Numbered from the stretch's first letter, positions 1-6,193 are shown. The stretch: DNA of 6,521 bases from Paracoccaceae bacterium (GCA_007121115.1 SKMI01000264.1:1-6521), one strand, 5' to 3'. The notes: generated by a model from the sequence alone, not told the origin. Made by a program: numbers and translations.

Positions 1-319
1 CCTCGGGGTCGTCCGGGGCCTCGGCCCGGCGCAGGCCGCGCGCCTCGGGTCGGGCGCGCAGCCGGTCGAGGGCGGCGTTGCGCGCGATGGCGATCAGCCA
101 GCCCATGGCCTGCCCGCGCGCGGGGTCAAAACTGCCCGCGCGGTTCCAGACCTTGATATAGACATCCTGCAACACATCCTCGGCCTCGTCCCTGCTGCCA
201 AGGATACGGATCAGCACGCCGGTGAGTTTCGGCACGCTTTGCGCATAAAGCGCGCGAAACGCCGCCCGGTCGGCGCGCGCCACCTTTAGCAGAAGATCGG
301 AAAGCGTGGGTTCGGACAC
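1..319 (-). CDS. ECF-type RNA polymerase sigma factor, partial (N-terminal part)
   Basis: This encodes the first 106 residues of a sigma-70 family factor of the extracytoplasmic-function type, which directs RNA polymerase to a small regulon, usually for stress. The left edge removes the C-terminal part. Region 2 is clear: SRDEAEDVLQDVYIKVW (residues 42-58) matches the core-binding helix, and FDPARGQAMGWLIAIARNAA (64-83), followed by LDRLR, is the typical region 2.3/2.4 that contacts the -10 element. The -35-binding region 4 lies outside the window. The start is a GTG at 319 (VSEPTLSDLL), chosen because the frame becomes protein-like here; a GAAGGGA stretch lies roughly a dozen bases upstream, rather far for a ribosome site, so the start is only moderately sure. 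The gene is divergent from creatinase. ECF factors are often co-transcribed with an anti-sigma factor, which would lie to the left and cannot be seen. Confidence 0.9.
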   Translation of the reverse strand, partial: MSEPTLSDLLLKVARADRAAFRALYAQSVPKLTGVLIRILGSRDEAEDVLQDVYIKVWNRAGSFDPARGQAMGWLIAIARNAALDRLRARPEARGLRRAEAPDDPE

Positions 320-434
320 GGGCGCGCGGTTTCCCTTCGGATCGCGGCAGCTTCGGCAATGGGCGGGGAGCTGTCAACCGCGCCGAAAACCGTTGCCGGG
401 GGCGGGCGGGGCATGTAAGTCACGCCGTGCCAGC

Positions 435-455
435 GGTGGCGATGGCGTCGCCACC
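435..455. repeat. Perfect 8-bp inverted repeat in the creatinase leader region
   Basis: GGTGGCGA (435-442) pairs exactly with TCGCCACC (448-455) around a 5-base loop TGGCG. It lies about 100 bases before the creatinase start and about 115 bases from the sigma factor start. If transcribed it would form a stable GC-rich hairpin; as DNA it could be a dyad operator. No run of T follows on either strand, so a plain intrinsic terminator is unlikely. Its role is unknown. Confidence 0.5.
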
Positions 456-544
456 TTGGGGCCTTCACGCTCCCCTGGTCCACCGTCCTGAACGCCGGGA
501 TCCTTGTCGGGGTCGGCGCCACGCGATGGGTCGGACCCCGGATC

Positions 545-549
545 GGAGG
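545..549 (+). promoter_or_regulatory. Ribosome binding site fixing the creatinase start
   Basis: GGAGG at 545-549 sits six bases before the ATG at 556. It favours this start over an in-frame ATG at 526 and other upstream starts back to 427. The residues those would add (an Arg/Pro-rich stretch) do not resemble creatinase N-termini. Confidence 0.8.
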
Positions 550-555
550 TTCGCG

Positions 556-1779
556 ATGACACAAGACACCCGCCCGCAATTCCACCCGTTCCACAATGGC
601 GAAAAGGCCCCGCTGCCCTTTGCGCCCGCCGAATATGACGCGCGCCTGTCGGGCCTGCGCGCGATCATGGCGGACGAGGGCATCGACGCCTGCGTGCTGA
701 CCTCCATGCACAACATCGCCTATTACAGCGGGTTCCTGTATTGCGCCTTTGGTCGTCCCTACGGGCTGGTGGTCACGCCCACCGAATGCGTGACCATCGC
801 CGCCATGATCGACGGCGGCCAACCCTGGCGGCGCAGCCATGGCGATGCGTTGACCTATACCGACTGGACGCGCGACAACTTCTGGCGCGCGGTGGCGCAC
901 GTGGCCGGAACGGGCCGCGCGCTGGGGATCGAAGGCGACCACCTGACCCGCAGCGCCGAGGCCGCGCTGCGCGCCCACCTGACCCCCCGCGCGCTGGTCG
1001 AAATCCACGCCCAGACGGCGGCGCAGCGGATGCGCAAGTCGCCTGCGGAAATCGCCCTGATCCGGGCGGGCGCGCAGGTGGCGGACATCGGCGGTGAAGC
1101 GATCAGGGACACCATCGCCATCGGCACGCGCGAGATCGACGTGGCCATGGCCGGGCGCGATGCGATGGAACTGGAAATCGCGCGCCGCTTTCCGGACGCC
1201 GAATACCGCGACACCTGGGTCTGGTTCCAGTCCGGGCCGAACACCGACGGCGCGCACAATCCGGTCACGGCGCGCGTGATCGAGGCGGGCGATATCCTGA
1301 GCCTCAACACCTTCCCCATGATTTCGGGCTATTACACCGCGCTGGAGCGGACGCTGTTTGCGGGCCATGTGGACCCCGCCAGCCTGGCGCTGTGGGAGGC
1401 GAACGTGGCCGCCCACGAACTGGGCCTCTCGCTGATCCGCCCCGGCGCCACCTGCGCGGGCATCACCGCGCGGATCAACAAGTTCCTGGCCGAGCGCGAC
1501 CTGCTGCAGTATCGCAGCTTCGGCTACGGCCACAGCTTCGGCATCCTGTCGCATTACTACGGGCGCGAGGCCGGGCTGGAGCTGCGCGAGGATATCGACA
1601 CGGTGCTGGAACCGGGCATGGTGATCTCGATGGAGCCGATGCTGACCGTCCCCGAAGGCCAGCCCGGCGCCGGGGGCTACCGCGAGCATGACATCCTGAT
1701 CGTGACTGAAACAGGGGCGGAGAACATCACCGGCTTCCCTTACGGCCCCGACCATAACGTGATTGGATCAGCGGTCTGA
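556..1779 (+). CDS. Creatinase (creatine amidinohydrolase, EC 3.5.3.3)
   Basis: Creatinase hydrolyses creatine to sarcosine and urea in the cytoplasm, giving access to creatine carbon and nitrogen. The 407-residue product matches the roughly 400-residue family and can be aligned from memory along its whole length with the Pseudomonas putida enzyme. An N-terminal creatinase domain (about 25-155) contains HNIAYYSGFLYCAFGRPYG and IDGGQPWRR. The C-terminal pita-bread (M24) domain contains TWVWFQSGPNTDGAHNPVT (220-238), YYTALERTLF (259-268), FGYGHSFGILSHYYGREAGL (322-341) and MVISMEPM (355-362). Expected active-site residues are present: F65, R67, H234 (catalytic base), Y260, E264, R337 and E360. 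The metal-binding aspartates of M24 aminopeptidases are replaced (N251, A262), as expected for this metal-free enzyme, so it is not a prolidase. It has no signal peptide. It appears to be a single-gene unit, and no sarcosine-degrading gene is in the window. Confidence 0.96.
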   Translation: MTQDTRPQFHPFHNGEKAPLPFAPAEYDARLSGLRAIMADEGIDACVLTSMHNIAYYSGFLYCAFGRPYGLVVTPTECVTIAAMIDGGQPWRRSHGDALTYTDWTRDNFWRAVAHVAGTGRALGIEGDHLTRSAEAALRAHLTPRALVEIHAQTAAQRMRKSPAEIALIRAGAQVADIGGEAIRDTIAIGTREIDVAMAGRDAMELEIARRFPDAEYRDTWVWFQSGPNTDGAHNPVTARVIEAGDILSLNTFPMISGYYTALERTLFAGHVDPASLALWEANVAAHELGLSLIRPGATCAGITARINKFLAERDLLQYRSFGYGHSFGILSHYYGREAGLELREDIDTVLEPGMVISMEPMLTVPEGQPGAGGYREHDILIVTETGAENITGFPYGPDHNVIGSAV

Positions 1780-1790
1780 TCCGGTGCAAG

Positions 1791-1829
1791 GCCCCGCCCG
1801 GCGCTGCATCGTACGGTTATGGGCGGGGC
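1791..1829. terminator. GC-rich hairpin between convergent genes, possible bidirectional terminator
   Basis: GCCCCGCCC (1791-1799) is exactly complementary to GGGCGGGGC (1821-1829), with a 21-base loop. A second pair, TGATCCG (1777-1783) and CGGATCA (1829-1835), flanks it and shares one base with the inner stem. It lies between the creatinase stop (1779) and the stop of the minus-strand gene (1833), where a shared terminator would be expected. There is no T-tract on either side and the loop is long, so termination is inferred from position and stem only. Confidence 0.5.
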
Positions 1830-1832
1830 GGA

Positions 1833-2315
1833 TCAGGCTGTGATCTGGACCATGAGGCGTGGCGGTCGCTGTCGCTTCGGGTGCCGGGCGCAGAAGCGCG
1901 TGAACGACTCGCCGATCCCGGCCACGACACCCATGGTGTTCAACCCCACCGGCTCCAGCGTCTCGATAATCGCGCGCGTCAGGCTCCAATCGTCCATATG
2001 GCCCACGTTGGACCAGTCGAGGTTGTTCCCCGTGCGTGATCCGCGCCCCGAAACGAACAGCAGTGGTGCGGGCGTCTCCCCCAGCATTGCATGCACCCCG
2101 TTTCGGAACGCGTGGCGCGTTCCGATCTGTCCGGCCATCTCCGGAATGCTGCTCGGGGCAGTGGCGGAGCGAACCGCTTGTCCGGCGACACGGCGCGGTG
2201 GTCCGGCATTGATGATTTCGAGCGCGGCGCCGGCCGCCAGGACTTCGTCGAAAGGCAAAGCCTGGCGGGTGAACCTGAAGCCGTCCGACCCGACCGCGTG
2301 TATGCTGGTCCCCAT
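1833..2315 (-). CDS. Hypothetical protein of 160 residues, unrecognised
   Basis: I do not recognise a family. The product is soluble-looking, without a signal peptide, membrane segment or cysteine motif (one Cys only, in RFCARHPK near the C-terminus). Its N-terminal half is Ala/Gly-rich (LPFDEVLAAGAALEIINAGP). The most distinctive part is residues 98-145, with GNNLDWSNVGHMDDWSLTRA and a Gly-rich GVVAGIGESF, ending in a basic tail KRQRPPR. The start at 2315 is preferred over an ATG at 2339 because a purine-rich GAGGGGGGA lies just upstream of 2315, while nothing resembling a ribosome site precedes 2339. Codon use is less GC-biased than in neighbouring genes (ATT, AAT, GGA, CCA and ATA appear), which may mean recent acquisition or weak selection. 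The antisense plus-strand frame was judged a shadow. It is convergent with creatinase, with no evident functional link. It could also be a remnant of a larger gene. Confidence 0.6.
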   Translation of the reverse strand: MGTSIHAVGSDGFRFTRQALPFDEVLAAGAALEIINAGPPRRVAGQAVRSATAPSSIPEMAGQIGTRHAFRNGVHAMLGETPAPLLFVSGRGSRTGNNLDWSNVGHMDDWSLTRAIIETLEPVGLNTMGVVAGIGESFTRFCARHPKRQRPPRLMVQITA

Positions 2316-2456
2316 GAGAATTCCCCCCTCATGCAGCATTGCCGCGCCGAAATTGGCGACGGCAATACCATAACCAAGAATGATGCAATTTTAGGTTGCA
2401 ATCAAGTTCTTTGCGCCCGGGGCAAGACGGGCGGGCGACCGACAGGCCAAAAGCGC
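2316..2456. promoter_or_regulatory. AT-richer leader with a TGCAA dyad upstream of the hypothetical gene
   Basis: This 141-base gap separates bciA's stop from the hypothetical gene on the same strand. Around 2370-2412 the base composition becomes clearly more AT-rich than the surroundings, consistent with a promoter for the hypothetical gene. TGCAA (2384-2388) and TTGCA (2396-2400) form a 5-bp dyad around TTTTAGG; read as direct repeats, TGCAAT recurs with a 13-base period. On the minus strand TAAAAT within this dyad resembles a -10 box, but no good -35 box is correctly spaced. The operator and promoter roles are inferred. Confidence 0.35.
2414..2433 (-). terminator. Weak hairpin after bciA, possible terminator
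   Basis: CGCCCG (2414-2419) and CGGGCG (2428-2433) form a perfect 6-bp GC stem with an 8-base loop, 24 bases after the bciA stop. No T-run follows on the minus strand, and stems this short are common in GC-rich DNA, so this is a tentative call. Confidence 0.25.
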
Positions 2457-3422
2457 TCAGAACACCGCGTGATCGCCGCGGTCGTCGGCCACCTCGCCGC
2501 GCAGCAGGGCGGCGTAATGATCGCGCAGCGTGTCCGCGCCGGTCTCGGGCGTGGCCGCGGCGTCGTAGCGTCGGCGTGCGGCATCCCAGACGAGCATCGA
2601 CTCGGTCGCGTAATAGCGCCCGATCCGCGCGAATTCGGCTTTGCCGCGCAGGGAAGGCGCCACCCGGCCCAGCCCGCCCAGCACGCCGATGATCGCGCTC
2701 ATCATTGCCACCGGCACGCGGCGGATGCGCGCAGGCGTGCCGGTCAGATCCGACAGCATTGCCGCCTGATCCAGCGGCGTGATCGCCGGGCCGGGGCCGC
2801 CGATGGGCAGGATGCGCCCGCGGCGCCCTTCATCGCCGACGCAATCGGCCAGATAAGCCCCCAGATCGCGGTCGCTGATCGGCTTGCACGCCGTCAGCCG
2901 CCCGTCGCCGAAGACCAGAAACGGCTTGCCCGCCGCCACCCGCGCCACCTGGCCCGAGAGCGACTTGAAGAACGCCGTGGGCCGCACGATGGTCCAGTCG
3001 ATCCCGGACTCCATCAGAGCCGCCTCGAAGGCCAGTTTCGCGCGCTGGAATTCCAGCAGCGGCTTCTGTACGCAGATCGCCGAGAGCAGCACCATATGCG
3101 TCACTCCCGCCGCCCTTGCCGCCGCCAATGCGTTCACATGGGCGCCATGATCCACCGCCCAGGCATCCCCCGGCGCCCCGGTGCGCGAGGCCATGCACGA
3201 GACCAGCGTCTCGGCCCGCAGATCGCCGAACCCCTTTCGCGCCATCGCATCGGCATCGGTCAAGTCCACCGCTACACGCCCCGCCCCTTCGGGCAGCGTG
3301 GCCTCGGAGCCCGGACGCAGGACGCAGGTTACCTGATGCCCGCGTGCCAGAAGTGCGGCCAGTGTCGCCCGGCCGATGGTGCCGGTGGCGCCCAGCAGCA
3401 GCACGCGGCTTGGCGTGCTCAC
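2457..3422 (-). CDS. bciA: Divinyl chlorophyllide a 8-vinyl-reductase, BciA type
   Basis: The enzyme reduces the C8 vinyl group of divinyl (proto)chlorophyllide to ethyl, using NADPH, during (bacterio)chlorophyll synthesis. The 321-residue product is an atypical short-chain dehydrogenase. It has the nucleotide-binding GATGTIG (11-17), VSCMASRTG (74-82), then the segments that set the BciA/plant DVR family apart from other NAD-binding relatives: LLSAICVQKPLLEFQRAKL (112-130), IVRPTAFFKSLSGQ (145-158), FGDG plus CKPIS (171-183), LPIGGPG (205-211) and IGRYYATESML (267-277). Length and motif order fit a complete enzyme. Translation starts at GTG 3422, four bases after the stop of the upstream polyferredoxin gene; the G-rich bases spanning that stop could serve as the ribosome site, so the two are probably translationally coupled. 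It lies outside any visible photosynthesis gene cluster. Family assignment rests on remembered motifs and is strong; activity is inferred. Confidence 0.92.
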   Translation of the reverse strand: MSTPSRVLLLGATGTIGRATLAALLARGHQVTCVLRPGSEATLPEGAGRVAVDLTDADAMARKGFGDLRAETLVSCMASRTGAPGDAWAVDHGAHVNALAAARAAGVTHMVLLSAICVQKPLLEFQRAKLAFEAALMESGIDWTIVRPTAFFKSLSGQVARVAAGKPFLVFGDGRLTACKPISDRDLGAYLADCVGDEGRRGRILPIGGPGPAITPLDQAAMLSDLTGTPARIRRVPVAMMSAIIGVLGGLGRVAPSLRGKAEFARIGRYYATESMLVWDAARRRYDAAATPETGADTLRDHYAALLRGEVADDRGDHAVF

Positions 3423-3426
3423 CCCC

Positions 3427-5379
3427 TCAGCCCCCGACCTTGTCGTGCGGATCGAAGCCCGCCTTCACCACCTCGACCGTGCGGCAATCGTCGCAAAGCG
3501 TCAGCAGGCGGCGGCGCTCCGCGCCTTCGGGGCCAGTGAACATCCAGTGCCCGTCCAGCCGCTCCAGCACCCGCTCGATGCTTGACCGCGTGCCGAACAG
3601 CTTGCCGCAGCCGGTGCAGGCGAAGGGCTCTTCCTCCTTCAGCACCTGCCGAGGCGCATCCCAGGCGGCGAAATCCATCTGCGGAACCAGCGTGATCGCA
3701 TCCTCGGGGCAGGTGTTGGCGCACAGCCCGCATTGCACGCACGCACTTTCGGTGAAGCGCAGCATCGGCAGGTCCGGGTTGTCCGACAGCGCGCCCGTGG
3801 GGCAGACGCCGACGCAGGCGAGGCACAGGGTGCAGGCCTCAACGTTCAGGTCCACCTTGCCGAAGGGCGCGCCGGCGGGCAGGGCGATCCGGTCGGCCGG
3901 TTGCGGCGCGGTGCGGTTCATCTCGGTCACAGCGAGCTTCAGCAGCCCGCGCTTGTCGGTGGGCGGCAGGAAGCTGGCGCGAGCGTCGCGCGCGGGCGGT
4001 GCGGGGTGCCAGAGCGCGGTCTCCAGCGCGTCCGGGTCGTCGGTCTGGATCAGCGCGCAGGCGTCCTTGTCGAACCCCATCTCGGCGCAGACCACGCCCA
4101 TAAGCGCCAGCGACGCGTCCATCCCGTCCAGGGCCTCGCGCGGGCGGGCGCGGGTCAGCACCCGCACCTCGCCCGCGCCATAGGCCAGCGCACTGGCCAT
4201 CGCCTCCGGGCCAAGCTGCGTGGGCTCGTTCACCGCCAGCGGGATCACATGCGCGGGCAGGCCGCGCCCGAAGCGGGCAAGTGCGTCGATCAGCGGCGCG
4301 CCGTGGGCCTCGTCATGAAACAGGATCACCGGCGCGGCCTTGCCCCCGGCGCCAAACCATGCTCGCAGCCCCGCGCGCAACTGCGCCGCCACGGTGTCGA
4401 CCGCCGGAAGCGCGTAGGATGCCGCCCCCGTGGGGCAGGCGGCAGCGCATTGCCCGCAGCCCGCGCAGATCGCCGGGTCGATCTCCACATGATCGCCCGC
4501 AGGCGTGATCGCGCCGGTGGGGCAGAGGTCGAGGCACCGCGTGCAGCCGGTGGTGCGGTTGCGCGAATGCGCGCAGATATCGGCGGTGTAGTCGATGTAT
4601 TTCGGCTTGTCGAAAGTGCCGACCATGCCTGCGGCCTGCGTGATCAGCCGCGCCACCGCCACCGGGTCGCGCGGGTCGGCGCGCAGGTATCCGGGGCGGG
4701 TTTCGTGAAACAGCGCCTGCCCCCCGGTCAAGTCGATCACCAGATCGCAGCGCGACACCGCGCCATCCCGCGCCGCTTCGAATTCCAGCGATGCGCGAGA
4801 CGAAGGCGCGGGCGCGGCGTAGGCGTCCACCGTGATCTCGAAATCCCCCAGATGCCCGTTGCCCTTGCGCGCGACGCCCTGCAGCACCGGGAAGGTCGTC
4901 TGCCGCGGCGGGATCACATCGGCGCCCGGGGTCAGCAGCACGGTGATGTCCAGGCTTTCGGCCAGCGTCTGCGCGGCCTCCACCGCCACGCCGTCGCGCC
5001 CCAGCACCAGCGCCACGCCCTCGCTTTCCAGCGTCACCACCTCGAACGGGGCGGGGTCCACCGCGCCCATGGCCAGGAGCGCGGCCATCTTCGGCCCGGC
5101 GCGCTTCGCTTCCGCCGACCAGCCGGCGGTTTCGCGGATGTTGGTGAAGCGCAACCCGCCGCCGAAGCCCTCGGCCTCGGCCACTTCGGAAAACACCGGC
5201 GCTTCCTGCGTGCAGGCCACGGTGACCTCGGCGAATTCGCCCAGTGCGGCGCGGAAATGGTCCAGTTGCGCGCGGCAAAGCTGGCTGGCGGGGCGACCAT
5301 CGACCCCCATCGCCGCGCCGTCGAGCGGCATGGTGTCTTCGCAGGTGCAGATCAGGGTGGTGCGGTGCGGCTGCGCCAT
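3427..5379 (-). CDS. Multi-cluster 4Fe-4S ferredoxin (polyferredoxin), probably formate dehydrogenase-associated
   Basis: This 650-residue cytoplasmic iron-sulfur protein likely shuttles electrons between redox enzymes. The N-terminal part (1-260) opens with ICTCEDTM (C11, C13) and has further cysteines C35 and C56; it resembles no domain I can name. A first ferredoxin pair follows: C269 with C279-x2-C282-x3-C286-P, then C305-x2-C308-x2-C311-x3-C315-P. A linker domain (about 325-500) precedes a second pair: C516/C519/C522/C526-P and C547/C550/C553/C557-P. The C-terminus has C588-x2-C591 and C629-x2-C632, a likely extra metal site. No twin-arginine signal or membrane segment is seen. The start at 5379 has only a weak purine-rich GAGAAA upstream. 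It leads a two-gene unit with bciA and is divergent from the ligase-like gene. I recall such proteins beside formate dehydrogenase accessory genes in Rhodobacteraceae; that link is inference. Confidence 0.85.
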   Translation of the reverse strand: MAQPHRTTLICTCEDTMPLDGAAMGVDGRPASQLCRAQLDHFRAALGEFAEVTVACTQEAPVFSEVAEAEGFGGGLRFTNIRETAGWSAEAKRAGPKMAALLAMGAVDPAPFEVVTLESEGVALVLGRDGVAVEAAQTLAESLDITVLLTPGADVIPPRQTTFPVLQGVARKGNGHLGDFEITVDAYAAPAPSSRASLEFEAARDGAVSRCDLVIDLTGGQALFHETRPGYLRADPRDPVAVARLITQAAGMVGTFDKPKYIDYTADICAHSRNRTTGCTRCLDLCPTGAITPAGDHVEIDPAICAGCGQCAAACPTGAASYALPAVDTVAAQLRAGLRAWFGAGGKAAPVILFHDEAHGAPLIDALARFGRGLPAHVIPLAVNEPTQLGPEAMASALAYGAGEVRVLTRARPREALDGMDASLALMGVVCAEMGFDKDACALIQTDDPDALETALWHPAPPARDARASFLPPTDKRGLLKLAVTEMNRTAPQPADRIALPAGAPFGKVDLNVEACTLCLACVGVCPTGALSDNPDLPMLRFTESACVQCGLCANTCPEDAITLVPQMDFAAWDAPRQVLKEEEPFACTGCGKLFGTRSSIERVLERLDGHWMFTGPEGAERRRLLTLCDDCRTVEVVKAGFDPHDKVGG

Positions 5380-5470
5380 CGGGCTTTTCTCGCTGCTGGA
5401 TGTGCATTATCTCAGCCCCATATAGACCCGCGGCGCGCCGATGGACAGGCACCCCGGGCCGGGAGGACTG
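5380..5470. promoter_or_regulatory. Divergent promoter region between polyferredoxin and ligase-like gene
   Basis: These 91 bases must carry the promoters of both divergent units. They include an AT-richer core at 5400-5426 in GC-rich surroundings. On the minus strand GATAAT (complement of 5406-5411) is a good -10 match for the polyferredoxin gene; on the plus strand TATAGA (5421-5426) is a candidate for the ligase-like gene. Neither has a convincing -35 box at normal spacing, and no FNR-type TTGAT-N4-ATCAA site is present. Confidence 0.4.
5462..5466 (+). promoter_or_regulatory. Ribosome binding site fixing the ligase-like gene start
   Basis: GGAGG at 5462-5466 lies four bases before ATG 5471. 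It favours this start over the in-frame ATG at 5441, whose extra ten residues (Pro/Gly-rich) would be translated through the ribosome site itself. Confidence 0.75.
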
Positions 5471-6193
5471 ATGGACACCGACACGCAGCCGCGCATTCAC
5501 CTGCCGCCACCCTACACGCTCCACCGCAGCACCGAGGCCGATGTGCTGGCCCATGCCGCACGGCTGGCACCCGAGGAAGGCGCGGGCGCGCTGGTGCTGC
5601 GGCAGGCACCGGGGCGGCTGGATGTCGCGGTGGTGCTGGAGCCGGAGAGCGCGCTGAAGGACGCGCAGATGGCGTTTCTGCTGGGCATGGTGGCCATGGC
5701 GGACGCGCTGGCCGCGCATTGCCCGCCCGAACGCGCCGTGCGGCTGGTCTGGCCCGATGAGATTCGCTTCGACAAGGCGCGGCTGGGCGGCGGACGCTTC
5801 GCCGTCGCGCCGGGGGCAGGGCCCGACGATGTGCCCGACTGGATGGTGTTCGCAGTCGAATTGCTGGCCGACCGGCCAGAGCTGGACGAGCCGGGGCGCT
5901 TCCCGGACTCCACCTCGCTGGCCGAGGAGGCGTTCGACCCGCCCGAGGATATCGTCAGCACCTTCGCCAGCTACCTGATGCTCTATTTCGACCGCTGGGC
6001 GCATGAGGGGCTGGAGGCTGTCACCAACCGCTACCTCATGCGCATCGACCCGCCGCTGCTGCGCGGGGTGCGGCGGATCGAGGGCGACCGGCTGGTGGAG
6101 ATCTCGCCCTCCAGCGGTGGCCGCAAGTCGCCCGCGCTGATGGAGGCGCTGGGCGCGACCGGCTGGCGTGATGACACGGGGCCGCGGCTGTGA
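5471..6193 (+). CDS. Biotin/lipoate--protein ligase-like protein
   Basis: The 240-residue product resembles the branch of the biotin/lipoate A/B ligase superfamily that includes family BPL_LplA_LipB_2. The recognisable core is LVWPDEIRFDKARLGGGRFA (92-111), equivalent to the WPNDI...KLGGIL segment around the catalytic lysine of BirA-type ligases; K102 is the candidate. The usual glycine-rich adenylate loop (GRGRxGR) is not seen at its expected place, which instead reads LVLRQAPGRLDVAVVLEPE (41-59). The C-terminal half (FASYLMLYFDRWAHEGLEAV, 165-184) fits the helix after the central sheet, and the last 50 residues form a small extra domain. The natural substrate is unknown; it need not be biotin or lipoate. 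It overlaps the next gene by four bases and is divergent from the polyferredoxin gene. In relatives such a gene accompanies formate dehydrogenase accessory genes, from memory. Confidence 0.75.
   Translation: MDTDTQPRIHLPPPYTLHRSTEADVLAHAARLAPEEGAGALVLRQAPGRLDVAVVLEPESALKDAQMAFLLGMVAMADALAAHCPPERAVRLVWPDEIRFDKARLGGGRFAVAPGAGPDDVPDWMVFAVELLADRPELDEPGRFPDSTSLAEEAFDPPEDIVSTFASYLMLYFDRWAHEGLEAVTNRYLMRIDPPLLRGVRRIEGDRLVEISPSSGGRKSPALMEALGATGWRDDTGPRL

Larger units (their letters stand above)
320..555. other. Divergent intergenic region between sigma factor and creatinase
   Basis: These 236 bases hold no convincing gene. Open frames on both strands here give Arg/Pro/Gly-rich sequence with no family resemblance. 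The region must contain the promoter of creatinase on the plus strand and probably that of the sigma factor on the minus strand. A weak plus-strand candidate is TTGCCG (393-398), 17 bases, then TAAGTC (416-421). On the minus strand TTGACA (372-377) resembles a -35 box, but nothing like a -10 box follows at the right spacing. The one clear structural element is the inverted repeat at 435-455. Confidence 0.5.

Noticed and set aside
349..377. TTGACA-like -35 box upstream of the sigma factor (minus strand 372-377)
   Set aside because: The sequence 17 bases downstream (GAAGCT) does not resemble a -10 box, so a full promoter cannot be supported.
286..1755. Long minus-strand open frame of 489 codons opposite creatinase
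   Set aside because: It is a shadow of the creatinase frame in GC-rich DNA: Arg/Gly/Val/Asp-rich, with no family motifs, and it would also overlap the start of the sigma factor gene.
1777..1800. TGATCC resembling the -35 element of Rhodobacter RpoE promoters
   Set aside because: No matching -10 element follows at the right spacing, and it overlaps the creatinase stop and the terminator-like hairpin.
1819..2373. Plus-strand open frame of 184 codons opposite the unknown gene
   Set aside because: It is Ser/Pro/Ala/Arg-rich and would begin inside the hairpin. The minus-strand frame has a good ribosome site and a more protein-like composition.
2091..3539. Plus-strand open frame of 482 codons opposite bciA
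   Set aside because: The BciA motifs are all on the minus strand; this frame is Arg/His/Gln-rich noise.
5400..5430. FNR/Crp-type operator in the divergent region
   Set aside because: No TTGAT-N4-ATCAA or TGTGA-N6-TCACA dyad can be found; only loosely AT-rich sequence is present.
3733..5760. Plus-strand open frame of 675 codons
   Set aside because: It lies opposite the polyferredoxin, whose cysteine motifs leave no doubt about the true strand. The translation is Arg/Gly/Ala/His-rich without recognisable domains.
4313..6004. Minus-strand open frame of 563 codons spanning the divergent promoter
   Set aside because: It overlaps both the polyferredoxin (another frame) and the ligase-like gene (opposite strand). 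Its composition is typical of a shadow.
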